This document shows positions 1 to 6,342 of a DNA stretch of 11,489 nt, one piece after another. The notes under the pieces are model-generated. The model had not been told where the DNA came from. It worked only from the letters and a program-made list of their open reading frames with translations, and did no database searches. Both the position numbers and the translations under genes were made by a program. Positions within the stretch are counted from its first letter, which is position 1. Every line of letters starts with the position of its first letter. Location: the NCBI GenBank assembly GCA_902464595.1, contig CABQJX010000091.1, forward strand, positions 1 to 11,489, written 5' to 3'. Source of the DNA: an uncultured Lachnoclostridium sp. (GTDB taxonomy: Bacteria > Bacillota > Clostridia > Lachnospirales > Lachnospiraceae).

Positions 1-51
1 AAGTCGGGGCTAATACTTAAAGTTTTTCGGGACATTTTCAAAAACGCTTGA
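1..51 (+). CDS. possible C-terminal tail of a gene entering from the left (partial)
   Basis: Frame 1 is open from the window edge to a TGA at 49-51 and would give a 16-residue tail ending in FRDIFKNA. The stretch is too short to identify a family. The support is indirect. A plus-strand gene ending here would converge on the leftward trmB unit, and the inverted repeat just downstream (75-133) is suited to serve both directions. An open frame of this length can easily occur by chance. The same bases on the minus strand carry a weak promoter-like pair (TTGAAA and AAGTAT, 17 apart), so a leftward gene starting outside the window is an alternative. Confidence 0.25.
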   Translation, partial: KSGLILKVFRDIFKNA

Positions 52-64
52 CACACCTTTTTTG

Positions 65-133
65 AAAAAATTTAGGCCTGTTTTTTTCTGCATATCAACG
101 TGTGAAGGTGGACTGGCAGAAGGGAAACAGGCC
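65..133 (-). terminator. two-part inverted repeat with T tract, probable terminator of the trmB unit
   Basis: The outer arms are GGCCTGTTT (75-83) and AAACAGGCC (125-133), a perfect 9-bp match. Inner arms TTCTGC (86-91) and GCAGAA (116-121) extend the stem and leave a 24-base loop. Read on the minus strand, the structure is followed by TAAA and a run of six T (70-65), as expected for a Rho-independent terminator. The loop is longer than usual. The plus-strand exit is also T-rich, so it may work in both directions between convergent genes. It lies downstream of the small ORF at 146-295. Confidence 0.6.
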
Positions 134-145
134 CTGGTTTTGCTT

Positions 146-295
146 TTATTTCTTCCTGTTTTTTGTCTGTCCGCTGTCAAGAAGCTTTTGAACCTCTTGA
201 AAGGACTGGCTGATCCGCAGGGCCTGGTGGTTCAGGCGGGTTTTGTCGCTTGTGGCCTGAAGAAGTTTTCGGGTGATAGGGGGAGGAAGGTGCAT
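146..295 (-). CDS. possible small protein of 49 residues downstream of trmB, unknown function
   Basis: An ATG at 295-293 on the minus strand opens a 49-codon frame ending in TAA (148-146). A GGAG motif (305-302) sits six bases before the start. The frame follows trmB by 75 bases in the same direction and ends before the inverted repeat at 65-133, so it fits as the last gene of the trmB unit. Codon third positions are mostly G or C, as in neighbouring genes. The product is basic and probably helical. Residues 21-33 (LNHQALRISQSFQ) loosely resemble the LxxxxxLxxSQxLD signature of Spo0E-type aspartyl-phosphate phosphatases. However, the spacing is one residue short and the key Asp is replaced by Gln33, so I do not assign that family. 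It could also be an untranslated tail. Confidence 0.4.
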   Translation of the reverse strand: MHLPPPITRKLLQATSDKTRLNHQALRISQSFQEVQKLLDSGQTKNRKK

Positions 296-312
296 GATAT
301 GCTCCAAACATC

Positions 313-332
313 TTCTATATCTTTCTATATCT
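313..332. repeat. perfect 10-bp tandem duplication
   Basis: TTCTATATCT occurs twice head to tail (313-322 and 323-332) in the 75-base gap between trmB and the 49-residue ORF. On the minus strand it gives an A-rich stretch just before the GGAG of the small ORF. No function can be read from it. Confidence 0.8.
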
Positions 333-370
333 TATGCGGCTTTCATGCCCTTTGCCTTTTTGCTGCCAGG

Positions 371-1009
371 TCAGCTTCGTCTGGCAATGAGCTTGCAGAT
401 GGGCTTTCCCTCAGAGGAAAATTTCATCTCATATTCCGTCATCACATTTCCTTCAGCCATGGGGCTGTGATGAAGGTCAAAGGTGTGCTCTGCAATCTCC
501 CAGCCGGAGGCTGGAATGGATTCTAAGGAGTAGTCGAAAAGGCCGCGGTTATCGGTTTTGAACTCTACGGTTCCCAGAGGGGCCAGGATCTGATCGTATA
601 CGTTTAAAAAAGCAGGGGATGTGAGCCGGCGTTTTGCGTGTCGGTCTTTGGGCCATGGATCCGAAAAGTTCAGATAGATGCGGCTCACCTCGCCGGGGGC
701 AAACAGATCAGCCATGCTTTTTGCGTCGATGCACATAAAATAGAGGTTAGAAAGTTCAATTTCGCTGCGTTTTTGCAGCCCTCTGAGAAGCACGCTGGAG
801 TAGCGTTCAATACCGATGTAATTAATATGAGGGTTAGCGGCGGCTTTTTCCATAATAAAGCGGCCCTTTCCCATACCTACCTCTATTTCAATGGGGTTTT
901 CATTTCCAAATACCTGGTTCCAGCAGCCGCGATGGCTTTCCGGCTCCTGGATCACAAAGGGGCTGGAAGCTATCGCTTCCTCTGCACCCTGGATATGGCG
1001 TAATCGCAT
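371..1009 (-). CDS. trmB: tRNA (guanine-N7)-methyltransferase TrmB
   Basis: This enzyme transfers a methyl group from S-adenosylmethionine to N7 of G46 in the variable loop of many tRNAs, in the cytoplasm. The 212-residue product has the normal length for bacterial TrmB and the class I Rossmann methyltransferase motifs in order. These are the SAM-binding EVGMGKG at 43-49, IGIE (65-68) at the end of the second strand, the signature NFSDPWPKDRHAKRRL (114-129) with the DPWPK loop, FKTDN (150-154), and the tRNA-binding TEYE near the C terminus (191-194). The start is supported by AGGAGG (1024-1019 on the minus strand) nine bases upstream. It is transcribed leftward, divergently from the gene at 1219, and may share a message with the small ORF behind it. 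The reading frame is intact. Confidence 0.97.
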   Translation of the reverse strand: MRLRHIQGAEEAIASSPFVIQEPESHRGCWNQVFGNENPIEIEVGMGKGRFIMEKAAANPHINYIGIERYSSVLLRGLQKRSEIELSNLYFMCIDAKSMADLFAPGEVSRIYLNFSDPWPKDRHAKRRLTSPAFLNVYDQILAPLGTVEFKTDNRGLFDYSLESIPASGWEIAEHTFDLHHSPMAEGNVMTEYEMKFSSEGKPICKLIARRS

Positions 1010-1051
1010 GTGTCTATTCCTCCTGTATGTGTACCTTTATTCACTGCGGGT

Positions 1052-1080
1052 ATTTTATCATAGAAGAAAGAAGGCTGCAA
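1052..1080 (-). promoter_or_regulatory. extended -10 sigma-A-type promoter for trmB
   Basis: On the minus strand TTGCAG (1080-1075) and TAAAAT (1057-1052) are separated by 17 bases, and a TG dinucleotide (1060-1059) gives the TGn extension just before the -10. It lies about 45 bases before the trmB start codon, within the 209-base divergent intergenic region. Confidence 0.7.
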
Positions 1081-1143
1081 GAGAACAGAAATTTGCGTTT
1101 TTCTGAATTTTTGCTGAATATTTCCCGAAATCTCAAATTAATA

Positions 1144-1172
1144 GTGCAAAATCGACAAGAATCGAGTATAAT
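1144..1172 (+). promoter_or_regulatory. candidate promoter for the gene at 1219
   Basis: A perfect TATAAT lies at 1167-1172, about 45 bases before the start codon. The matching -35 is poor: GTGCAA at 1144-1149 with a 17-base spacer, or TGCAAA one base later. A near -35 match with an ideal -10 suggests modest or activator-assisted expression, but this is inference. Confidence 0.5.
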
Positions 1173-1218
1173 ATTAGAATAATAAGCGCTGTCTTGGGGA
1201 AGTGAAGGAGGAAGGCTT

Positions 1219-2205
1219 ATGTCAAATTTGGAAAGGACGACCAGCTGGCAGCAGATCCAGCAGGGGCTCAAGGATGCAGAGCGGCTGATCGCACGTAAGG
1301 AATATAATCTGGTCATGGTCAGATCCAGACAGGTGCTGGAATACATGGTCCGCTGCATGGCAGAGCGGGCATGTTTGGTAGAGGGTGATCTGGCAGATAC
1401 CATTGACCAGCTGTATGAAGGGCAATGGATCAATAAGGCAACCAAAGACAACTACCATACCATCCGTATTTTAGGAAATAAGGCGATCCATGAGGGAGAT
1501 GATACGGCTTATAATGCCAATCAGGCGTATCAGCTTCTGACCCAGGAGGTTTATGTTTTTGCCAATGAATTTGCAGGAGGAAGGTCTGCCCGGCCGGCAG
1601 CTTCATCTAAGAACAGCAGCTCCGGCCGTCCGACGGCCCGGACTTCCTCTCCGTCTGCTCCAAGGGGGACGGCGCGGCAGACAAACAAACGCCCTCCAGC
1701 ACGGAATGCCCGTACAGGCGCTGGATACCAGGGAGGCGGAAGGAAAAAGCGCAGAAGGCCGTCTCCAGCCGCTTACATACTGCGTCTGCTGATACCGGTT
1801 CTGATCGTGGTGATCCGTCTTCTTATGCCCGATCCTAAGAAAAATGATCCTAAGGGGACAACCGCTCCTGTTGTGACAACGGCTGAGCCGGAGACATCAC
1901 CCACGCCAGCGCCTACAGCTGAGCCGGAGACAGAACCGCAGCCAGCTTTTGAGACTTACCGTATCAGCGGAAACAGCGTCAATGTCCGAAGCGAGCCCTC
2001 CACCAATGGAAGGATCCTGACTCAGCTGGCAAGAGGCGCTGAGGTGGAATATGTGAAGCGTTATGATAATGATTGGTCCGTGATCAATTATGACGGCCAG
2101 GAGGCATATGTTTCCAGCCAGTATATTGAGAAGGTAGAACCGGCAGCAGCCGAAGGAGCCCAGGCGGAGACAGAGGCCGGGGAACAGCCGGAGGAGGGGG
2201 CTTAA
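1219..2205 (+). CDS. membrane protein with DUF4145/HEPN-like domain and C-terminal SH3 domain
   Basis: The function is unknown. The 328-residue product is modular. Residues about 8-117 form a helical domain of DUF4145 type, with the characteristic IRILGNKAIHEG segment (82-93). This family is related to HEPN domains, some of which are ribonucleases. A Ser/Pro/Arg-rich basic linker (about 120-183) ends in a KKRRR cluster. One hydrophobic helix follows (about 185-203), then a Thr/Pro/Glu-rich stalk with a duplicated AEPET. A bacterial SH3 domain (about 247-306, with VNVRSEPSTNGRILTQL) precedes an acidic tail. No N-terminal signal peptide is seen. By the positive-inside rule the helical domain should be cytoplasmic and the SH3 domain outside, perhaps touching the cell wall. 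AAGGAGG (1205-1211) is seven bases from the ATG. The gene stands alone, with its own promoter and terminator. The domain calls are fairly sure, but a role in sensing wall state is speculation. Confidence 0.85.
   Translation: MSNLERTTSWQQIQQGLKDAERLIARKEYNLVMVRSRQVLEYMVRCMAERACLVEGDLADTIDQLYEGQWINKATKDNYHTIRILGNKAIHEGDDTAYNANQAYQLLTQEVYVFANEFAGGRSARPAASSKNSSSGRPTARTSSPSAPRGTARQTNKRPPARNARTGAGYQGGGRKKRRRPSPAAYILRLLIPVLIVVIRLLMPDPKKNDPKGTTAPVVTTAEPETSPTPAPTAEPETEPQPAFETYRISGNSVNVRSEPSTNGRILTQLARGAEVEYVKRYDNDWSVINYDGQEAYVSSQYIEKVEPAAAEGAQAETEAGEQPEEGA
1882..1932 (+). repeat. in-frame direct repeat within the extracellular stalk
   Basis: GCTGAGCCGGAGACA occurs at 1882-1896 and again at 1918-1932, 36 bases (12 codons) apart. 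It encodes AEPET twice in the Thr/Pro/Glu-rich stalk between membrane helix and SH3 domain. Such repeats can vary in number between strains. Confidence 0.85.
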
Positions 2206-2308
2206 CCGGGAATGCCATCAAGAGCCAGCTTTAAGTGTTTTTGAAGAAACAGGGAATTGGTTAAACTGTAACTAATAGATAGAAAAAATTGGTAATTATA
2301 TACAGGCA
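2206..2308. other. intergenic stretch with no recognised feature
   Basis: This is about 100 bases of AT-rich sequence between the stop of the SH3 gene and the terminator stem. I see no convincing ORF, promoter or RNA motif. Together with the terminator and the operon leader, it makes up a 307-base gene-free gap. Confidence 0.6.
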
Positions 2309-2343
2309 AAAAGGGGAAGGATAGAAAATGTCCTTCCCCTTTT
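2309..2343 (+). terminator. Rho-independent terminator
   Basis: The perfect 13-bp arms AAAAGGGGAAGGA (2309-2321) and TCCTTCCCCTTTT (2331-2343) enclose a 9-base loop, and the T run closes the stem. It ends transcription from the SH3-domain gene and insulates the ATPase operon. The minus strand also ends in a T run, so it can act in both directions. Confidence 0.9.
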
Positions 2344-2406
2344 CGGCATTTTGCTGTAAAAAAGTTGTGAAAATTTTATTTAAAAGACAAAATGACTCTG
2401 GTATTT

Positions 2407-2436
2407 TTGGAAAAAAGTAGTATGATGAAGTATACA
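2407..2436 (+). promoter_or_regulatory. candidate promoter of the V-type ATPase operon
   Basis: TTGGAA (2407-2412) and TATACA (2431-2436) are separated by 18 bases. An alternative -10, TATGAT (2421-2426), has no good -35. The region is strongly AT-rich and lies between the terminator at 2309-2343 and the leader hairpin, where the operon promoter is expected. The exact boxes are uncertain. Confidence 0.4.
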
Positions 2437-2446
2437 GAAAAATACA

Positions 2447-2494
2447 ATCCCGTCCATATCTGGAAGATTTACCTTGATCTTTCCAGAACGGGAT
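2447..2494 (+). promoter_or_regulatory. leader hairpin just upstream of the ATPase operon
   Basis: The outer arms ATCCCGT (2447-2453) and ACGGGAT (2488-2494) are perfect. Inner arms CTGGAAGAT (2460-2468) and ATCTTTCCAG (2477-2486) pair with one bulged T around an 8-base loop. An internal loop of 6 and 1 bases separates the two stems. The structure ends five bases before the AAGGAGGAG ribosome binding site (2500-2508) and leaves it unpaired. There is no T tract, so it is not a simple terminator. It may stabilise the mRNA 5' end or bind a regulator, on DNA or RNA. Confidence 0.6.
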
Positions 2495-2512
2495 GGAGTA
2501 AGGAGGAGAGCT

Positions 2513-2824
2513 ATGGACACTGTGATCAACCGGCTGTCAGATATTGAGGAAGCGGCAGGAGCCATTGTAGAGGAAGCCAATGTCCGGAAAAAGGCATATG
2601 CCGCAGAGATAGAGAAAAAAACGGCTGACTTTGATCAGGAGCTGGATCAGGAGACAGCCCGCAGAATCGCAGAGATTCAAAAGAAGATGGAGACGGATAT
2701 GGACCAGCTCTTAGCAGAACAGAGGGAAGCATCAGCGGCTCTGTTACAGGCGCTGGAGGATAACTATAATAGCCATCATAAGGAATATGTGGAAGCTCTG
2801 TTCCAGACCATGATAAAGGAGTGA
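2513..2824 (+). CDS. V-type ATPase peripheral stalk subunit (G/H type, NtpF/AhaH-like)
   Basis: This 103-residue protein is predicted to be almost entirely alpha-helical coiled coil, rich in Glu, Lys, Ala and Gln (for example AEIEKKTADFDQELDQE at about 45-61). It should pair with subunit E to form the peripheral stalk that holds the A/B hexamer still against the rotor. The length matches bacterial and archaeal G/H stalk subunits (about 100 residues). Sequence conservation in this family is low, so the call rests on coiled-coil character, size and its first place in the operon. I chose the ATG at 2513 because AAGGAGGAG (2500-2508) lies just before it. An upstream in-frame ATG at 2474 falls inside the leader hairpin and has no such site. 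The end of this gene carries the ribosome binding site of the next. Confidence 0.82.
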   Translation: MDTVINRLSDIEEAAGAIVEEANVRKKAYAAEIEKKTADFDQELDQETARRIAEIQKKMETDMDQLLAEQREASAALLQALEDNYNSHHKEYVEALFQTMIKE

Positions 2825-2828
2825 GCCT

Positions 2829-3848
2829 ATGGGCAGCCTGATCGTTTACAGCGGAATTGCCGCTAAGGTAAAGGCAATGGAGCGCTGGAGGATAAAAGAG
2901 GAGCAGTTTCAGGAAATGGCAGCCCTTGAGACCGTGGGGGAGGCTGTGGAGTATCTTCGGGGTTTTTTGCCTTACAAAGAAATCTTTGGGGATATGGCAG
3001 ACGAGGAGCTTCACAGGGGAACCATCGAGCAGCTTTTGGATTTATCCCAGTACAGGGATTTTGCAAAACTCTATCAATTTGCCAATATGAAGCAGAGGCA
3101 TTTTTTGGACCTGTACTTTATGCATTATGAGATAGGGATTTTAAAGACATGCCTGCGAAATGCAGCGGGACATAGGGAACAGCGCAGGGATCTGTCCATG
3201 TTCCGTGATTTTTTTGAACGTCATTCGGATCTGGACTTAATGGCTCTTTCCAGATCTTCCTCCACAGAGGAATTTATTGGAAATCTCAAGGGCTCCATGT
3301 ATTATGAGCCATTAAACCATATCCTGCAGGAGGGGCAGGTAAATCTTCTCGCCTGTGAAAATGCGCTGGATATGATGTATTTCCGGTTTATCTGGAAGAT
3401 TAAGGATAAATATTTGTCAAAGCCGGAACAAAAAATTATGATCCAGTGCTTCGGAACGAGAATGGATATGCTGAACCTACAGTGGATCTATCGTTCCAAG
3501 AAGTTTTATCAGCTGAGGCCAGGGGATATTTACGCTATGCTGATCCCTATCCAGCTCCATCTCACCAAAAAAGAGATCAACCGCATGGCGGAGGCAGAAA
3601 GTTTGGAGGCCTTTATACAGGCGGTAAAGGAGACCTGGTACGGCGCGGCTGTCATGGAGAAGATGGAGGGGAAGGAAAGCCTGCGGGCCCTTGCCCAAAG
3701 TATTGTGGACCGCATTTATCAGAAAACATGCCAGAAGGATCCATATTCGATCGCGGTTTTAAATTCCTATCTCTATTTCAAGGAGAGGGAGATCAAGAGG
3801 ATCATCAACACCATTGAGAAGATACGATATAGTGTGAAGGCTGGATAA
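2829..3848 (+). CDS. ntpC: V-type ATPase subunit C (d-type rotor adaptor)
   Basis: This 339-residue soluble helical protein belongs to the AC39/subunit d family (V-ATPase subunit C in bacterial naming). It forms the funnel-shaped adaptor that couples the D/F central shaft to the membrane ring of K subunits. It shows the expected features: an N-terminal tyrosine/alanine helix (SLIVYSGIAAKVKAMERWR), an all-helical layout, the FLDLYFMHYEIGILKTCLRN region near residues 95-114, and a repeat-like second half ending in the ILNSYLYFKEREIKRI-type helix (AVLNSYLYFKEREIKRII). The length is normal for the family (about 330-350). AAGGAG (2816-2821) overlaps the end of the stalk gene, and the intergenic gap is four bases, so translation is probably coupled. 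No membrane segment is seen. Confidence 0.92.
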   Translation: MGSLIVYSGIAAKVKAMERWRIKEEQFQEMAALETVGEAVEYLRGFLPYKEIFGDMADEELHRGTIEQLLDLSQYRDFAKLYQFANMKQRHFLDLYFMHYEIGILKTCLRNAAGHREQRRDLSMFRDFFERHSDLDLMALSRSSSTEEFIGNLKGSMYYEPLNHILQEGQVNLLACENALDMMYFRFIWKIKDKYLSKPEQKIMIQCFGTRMDMLNLQWIYRSKKFYQLRPGDIYAMLIPIQLHLTKKEINRMAEAESLEAFIQAVKETWYGAAVMEKMEGKESLRALAQSIVDRIYQKTCQKDPYSIAVLNSYLYFKEREIKRIINTIEKIRYSVKAG

Positions 3849-3868
3849 AAAAGGGGGCTAAGAAGTAA

Positions 3869-5827
3869 GTGATTGAAAAGATGAAGTTTTTAAGCATTAC
3901 CGGCCCTGAAAAGGACATTGACCGGGTGGTGGAAACTTACCTGTCACGGTATGAATTTCAGCTGGAAAATGCATTGTCGGAGCTTAAAACAGTAAAAGAT
4001 TTAAGGCCTTTCATGGAAAACAACCCGTACAAGGCTGTTTTGGACAAAGCCCAGTCCCTTGCAGGGGAGTACCACGGCCTGCTTGAGGAGGCAGAAGGAA
4101 GGCAGGATGCTGCTGGCCGTAAAATGGGGATTGAGGATGCGGCAGAGGTGATCAGCAGACTGGAAAGCCAGCTGGAGGAACTGGCAGCCAGAAGGGATGG
4201 ATTGATCCGGCAGCAGGAGGAGCTTCAAACATCAAGAGACCGGGTTGTGTCTTTTATCGGGCTGAATTACAACATAAAAGAGATACTCCGGTTCCGTTTT
4301 ATTAAATTCCGTTTTGGCCGTATCTCCAAAGAATATTATGAAAAATTTTCCTCTTATGTGTACGATACCATCGACACGGTGATGTTCAAGTGCAGAGAGG
4401 AAGGGGACTACGTATGGCTGGTATATTTTGTGCCGGACAGCCTGTCAGAGAAGATTGATGCGATCTATGCCTCCATGCATTTTGAACGCTGCTTTCTTCC
4501 GGACGAGTACGAGGGGACGCCAATGGAGGCCGGCCATGTTCTGGAGAGCAAAATAGAAGAGCTTCAGAAAGCCATCGACCAGGCACAGAAAGATATTGTG
4601 GCTGCCCTGGGAGATCAGAAAGAGGATTTTGCAGCTGCTTGGAACACATTAAAGGATTTTTCCGCTAATTTTGATGTGAGAAAAATGGCGGCCCTGACGA
4701 AGCACGATTCCCATAATTTTTATATCCTGTGCGGCTGGATGCCTCAGGGACAGGCAGAACAGTTCCAGAAGGAGATCGAGAAGGACAGTGATGTGTTCTG
4801 CATCGTTGAGGACGATCACAGCAACATCATGAGCAAGCCTCCCACAAAGATGCGAAATCCCAAGCTGTTTAAGCCCTTTGAGATGTATGTGGAGATGTAT
4901 GGGCTTCCCGCTTACAATGAGCTGGACCCCACCATCCTCATCGGGATCACCTACTCCGTCCTTTTTGGGTTTATGTTCGGAGATGCAGGCCAGGGCCTGT
5001 GTCTTCTCATCGGAGGTTTTCTGCTGTACCGGCTCAAAAAGATCCGGCTGGCTGGGATTATTTCCTGCTGCGGACTGTTTTCCACTGTGTTCGGTTTCCT
5101 GTTCGGCAGTATCTTCGGATTTGAGAATATCATAGAGCCATTGTGGCTGAGGCCCCAGGAGGCTATGACGGATCTTCCGTTTATTGGAAAACTCAACACC
5201 GTGTTTGTTGTGGCGGTAGCCATCGGAATGGGGATCATTTTGCTGTGCATGGTATTAAACATGATCAACAGCTTTCGTTCCCATGATACGGAAAAGCTGT
5301 ATTTTGACACCAATGGAGCGGCGGGACTGGTATTTTACTTTGCCCTGGCTTCTGTGATCGTCCTGTATATGACTGGAAGGGCTCTTCCGGCGACCATTGT
5401 CCTGGCAGTGATGTTTGTGATCCCGCTGCTTCTCATATTCTTTAAGGAGCCTTTGACTGCTGCCGTGGAGAAAAAAGGAGGCCATTTGGAAGGCGGGCTG
5501 GGAATGTTTATCACCCAGGGTGTGTTTGAACTTTTTGAAGTGCTTTTAAGCTATTTTTCCAACACCCTTTCCTTTGTCCGTGTCGGAGCCTTTGCAGTGA
5601 GCCATGCGGCTATGATGCAGGTGGTTCTGATGCTTGCAGGAGCGGAGTCCGGCGGCCCTGTCAATTGGGCAGTGGTGGTAGGCGGAAATCTGTTCGTATG
5701 CGGTATGGAGGGGCTGATCGTGGGAATACAGGTTCTCCGTCTGGAATATTATGAGCTGTTCAGCCGTTTCTACCGTGGAAGCGGAAGGGCGTTTGAGCCT
5801 TACGGCAAAGCTGTAAGGGGAAATTAA
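3869..5827 (+). CDS. ntpI: V-type ATPase subunit I (a-type ion channel stator)
   Basis: This is the membrane stator (V-type subunit a homologue) that supplies the two half-channels for ion passage to the K ring. The 652-residue protein has a cytoplasmic N-terminal half (about 1-350) with coiled-coil arms near 95-125 and 225-250, which bind the peripheral stalks. A C-terminal half follows with seven or eight membrane helices. Conserved landmarks are FKPFEMYVEMYGLPAYNELDPT-type sequence at 334-354, FGDAGQG (370-376), and the SNTLSFVRVGAFAVSHA segment (564-580). R571 is the likely essential channel arginine, and R624 in VLRLEYYE matches the second conserved arginine. The start is a GTG. AAGGGGG (3851-3857) is 11 bases before it, whereas the next ATG (3881) is 23 bases from that site, and the family N terminus (MKFLSITGP preceded by a few residues) favours GTG. 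Confidence 0.95.
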   Translation: MIEKMKFLSITGPEKDIDRVVETYLSRYEFQLENALSELKTVKDLRPFMENNPYKAVLDKAQSLAGEYHGLLEEAEGRQDAAGRKMGIEDAAEVISRLESQLEELAARRDGLIRQQEELQTSRDRVVSFIGLNYNIKEILRFRFIKFRFGRISKEYYEKFSSYVYDTIDTVMFKCREEGDYVWLVYFVPDSLSEKIDAIYASMHFERCFLPDEYEGTPMEAGHVLESKIEELQKAIDQAQKDIVAALGDQKEDFAAAWNTLKDFSANFDVRKMAALTKHDSHNFYILCGWMPQGQAEQFQKEIEKDSDVFCIVEDDHSNIMSKPPTKMRNPKLFKPFEMYVEMYGLPAYNELDPTILIGITYSVLFGFMFGDAGQGLCLLIGGFLLYRLKKIRLAGIISCCGLFSTVFGFLFGSIFGFENIIEPLWLRPQEAMTDLPFIGKLNTVFVVAVAIGMGIILLCMVLNMINSFRSHDTEKLYFDTNGAAGLVFYFALASVIVLYMTGRALPATIVLAVMFVIPLLLIFFKEPLTAAVEKKGGHLEGGLGMFITQGVFELFEVLLSYFSNTLSFVRVGAFAVSHAAMMQVVLMLAGAESGGPVNWAVVVGGNLFVCGMEGLIVGIQVLRLEYYELFSRFYRGSGRAFEPYGKAVRGN

Positions 5828-5897
5828 CCGGAAGCTTGACGGGAAAATAGGAAAAATTGGGAAAGACAAGATCAAGAATAAAAAGGAGACATGAGAC
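5828..5897 (+). promoter_or_regulatory. purine-rich leader and strong ribosome binding site before the K ring subunit
   Basis: The 70-base gap between I and K is mostly A and G and ends in AAAAAGGAGAC, with AAGGAG at 5883-5888. Two ATGs follow. The one at 5891 is only two bases from the site and reads seven codons out of frame, while the one at 5898 is nine bases away and opens the K gene. Purine-rich unstructured leaders favour efficient initiation, which suits a subunit needed in many copies. No T-tracted hairpin is seen. Confidence 0.55.
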
Positions 5898-6338
5898 ATG
5901 AGTTTATTAGTTAAGATCACATTGAGCGCAGCACTTATTTTCAGCATCGCAGTGCCTTTCGGCGTATTTGCCGCTGGGGAAAAGACAAAGGGGCGTTATA
6001 AAACTGCATTGGCAGCCAACTGCTTCCTGTTTTTCGGAACCATGATCTTTGCCGGCGTTATGATGTTTTCAGGAAATGCAATGGCAGCAGAGACGGCAGG
6101 GGAGGCTGCACAGGCTGTACCTTCCGCAGCGGGAATGGGCTACCTTTCCGCAGCTCTTGCAACCGGGCTTTCCTGTCTGGGAGGCGGAATCGCTGTATCT
6201 GCGGCAGCCAGCGCTGCTTTGGGAGCGATCAGCGAGGACAGCTCCATTCTTGGTAAATCATTGATCTTCGTAGGACTTGCCGAAGGTGTGTGCCTGTATG
6301 GACTGATCATTTCCTTTATGATCTTAGGTAAGCTTTAA
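5898..6338 (+). CDS. ntpK: V-type ATPase subunit K (c-type rotor ring proteolipid)
   Basis: This 146-residue proteolipid forms the rotating membrane ring that carries ions. It has four membrane helices in two hairpins: about 4-26, 37-58, 80-111 and 117-144. The cytoplasmic loops are GEKTKGRYK (27-35) and SEDSSILGK (112-120), and an Ala-rich external linker joins the hairpins. The ion-binding carboxylate is E129 in GLAEGVCLYGLIISF. The first hairpin has no carboxylate, as is normal for duplicated K subunits. Aligned by eye with Enterococcus hirae NtpK, E139 matches E129 and T64 probably matches T48, but the Na+ ligands Q65 and Q110 correspond to M49 and V100. This favours H+ coupling, although it remains inference. 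The first helix looks signal-peptide-like but is part of the hairpin. The length fits clostridial K subunits. Confidence 0.93.
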   Translation: MSLLVKITLSAALIFSIAVPFGVFAAGEKTKGRYKTALAANCFLFFGTMIFAGVMMFSGNAMAAETAGEAAQAVPSAAGMGYLSAALATGLSCLGGGIAVSAAASAALGAISEDSSILGKSLIFVGLAEGVCLYGLIISFMILGKL

Positions 6339-6342
6339 TCCC

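Noticed and set aside
48..76. Plus-strand TTGACA at 48-53 as a promoter
   Set aside because: The sequence at the -10 position (TTTAGG) is poor and falls in the arm of the inverted repeat, and no plausible plus-strand gene follows.
62..526. Plus-strand open frame of 154 codons over the trmB tail
   Set aside because: It runs antisense to trmB, covers the inverted repeat and the small ORF, has no ribosome binding site, and its product is low-quality sequence with no recognisable domain.
1152..1166. CGA-N-TCG-like pattern near the promoter of the SH3 gene as an SOS operator
   Set aside because: It does not match the CGAAC-N4-GTTCG box of Firmicute LexA, and TCGA is itself a palindrome, so the symmetry is trivial.
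1553..1792. Second plus-strand frame within the basic linker of the SH3-domain gene
   Set aside because: It overlaps the real gene in another frame over a low-complexity Arg/Pro region, where alternative frames stay open by composition.
2474..2512. Upstream ATG at 2474 as the start of the first ATPase gene
   Set aside because: It lies inside the leader hairpin, lacks a binding site, and would add residues unlike the stalk family. The ATG at 2513 has AAGGAGGAG.
5836..5864. TTGACG before the K gene as an internal promoter
   Set aside because: No acceptable -10 box lies 16-18 bases downstream. The region reads as a purine-rich leader.
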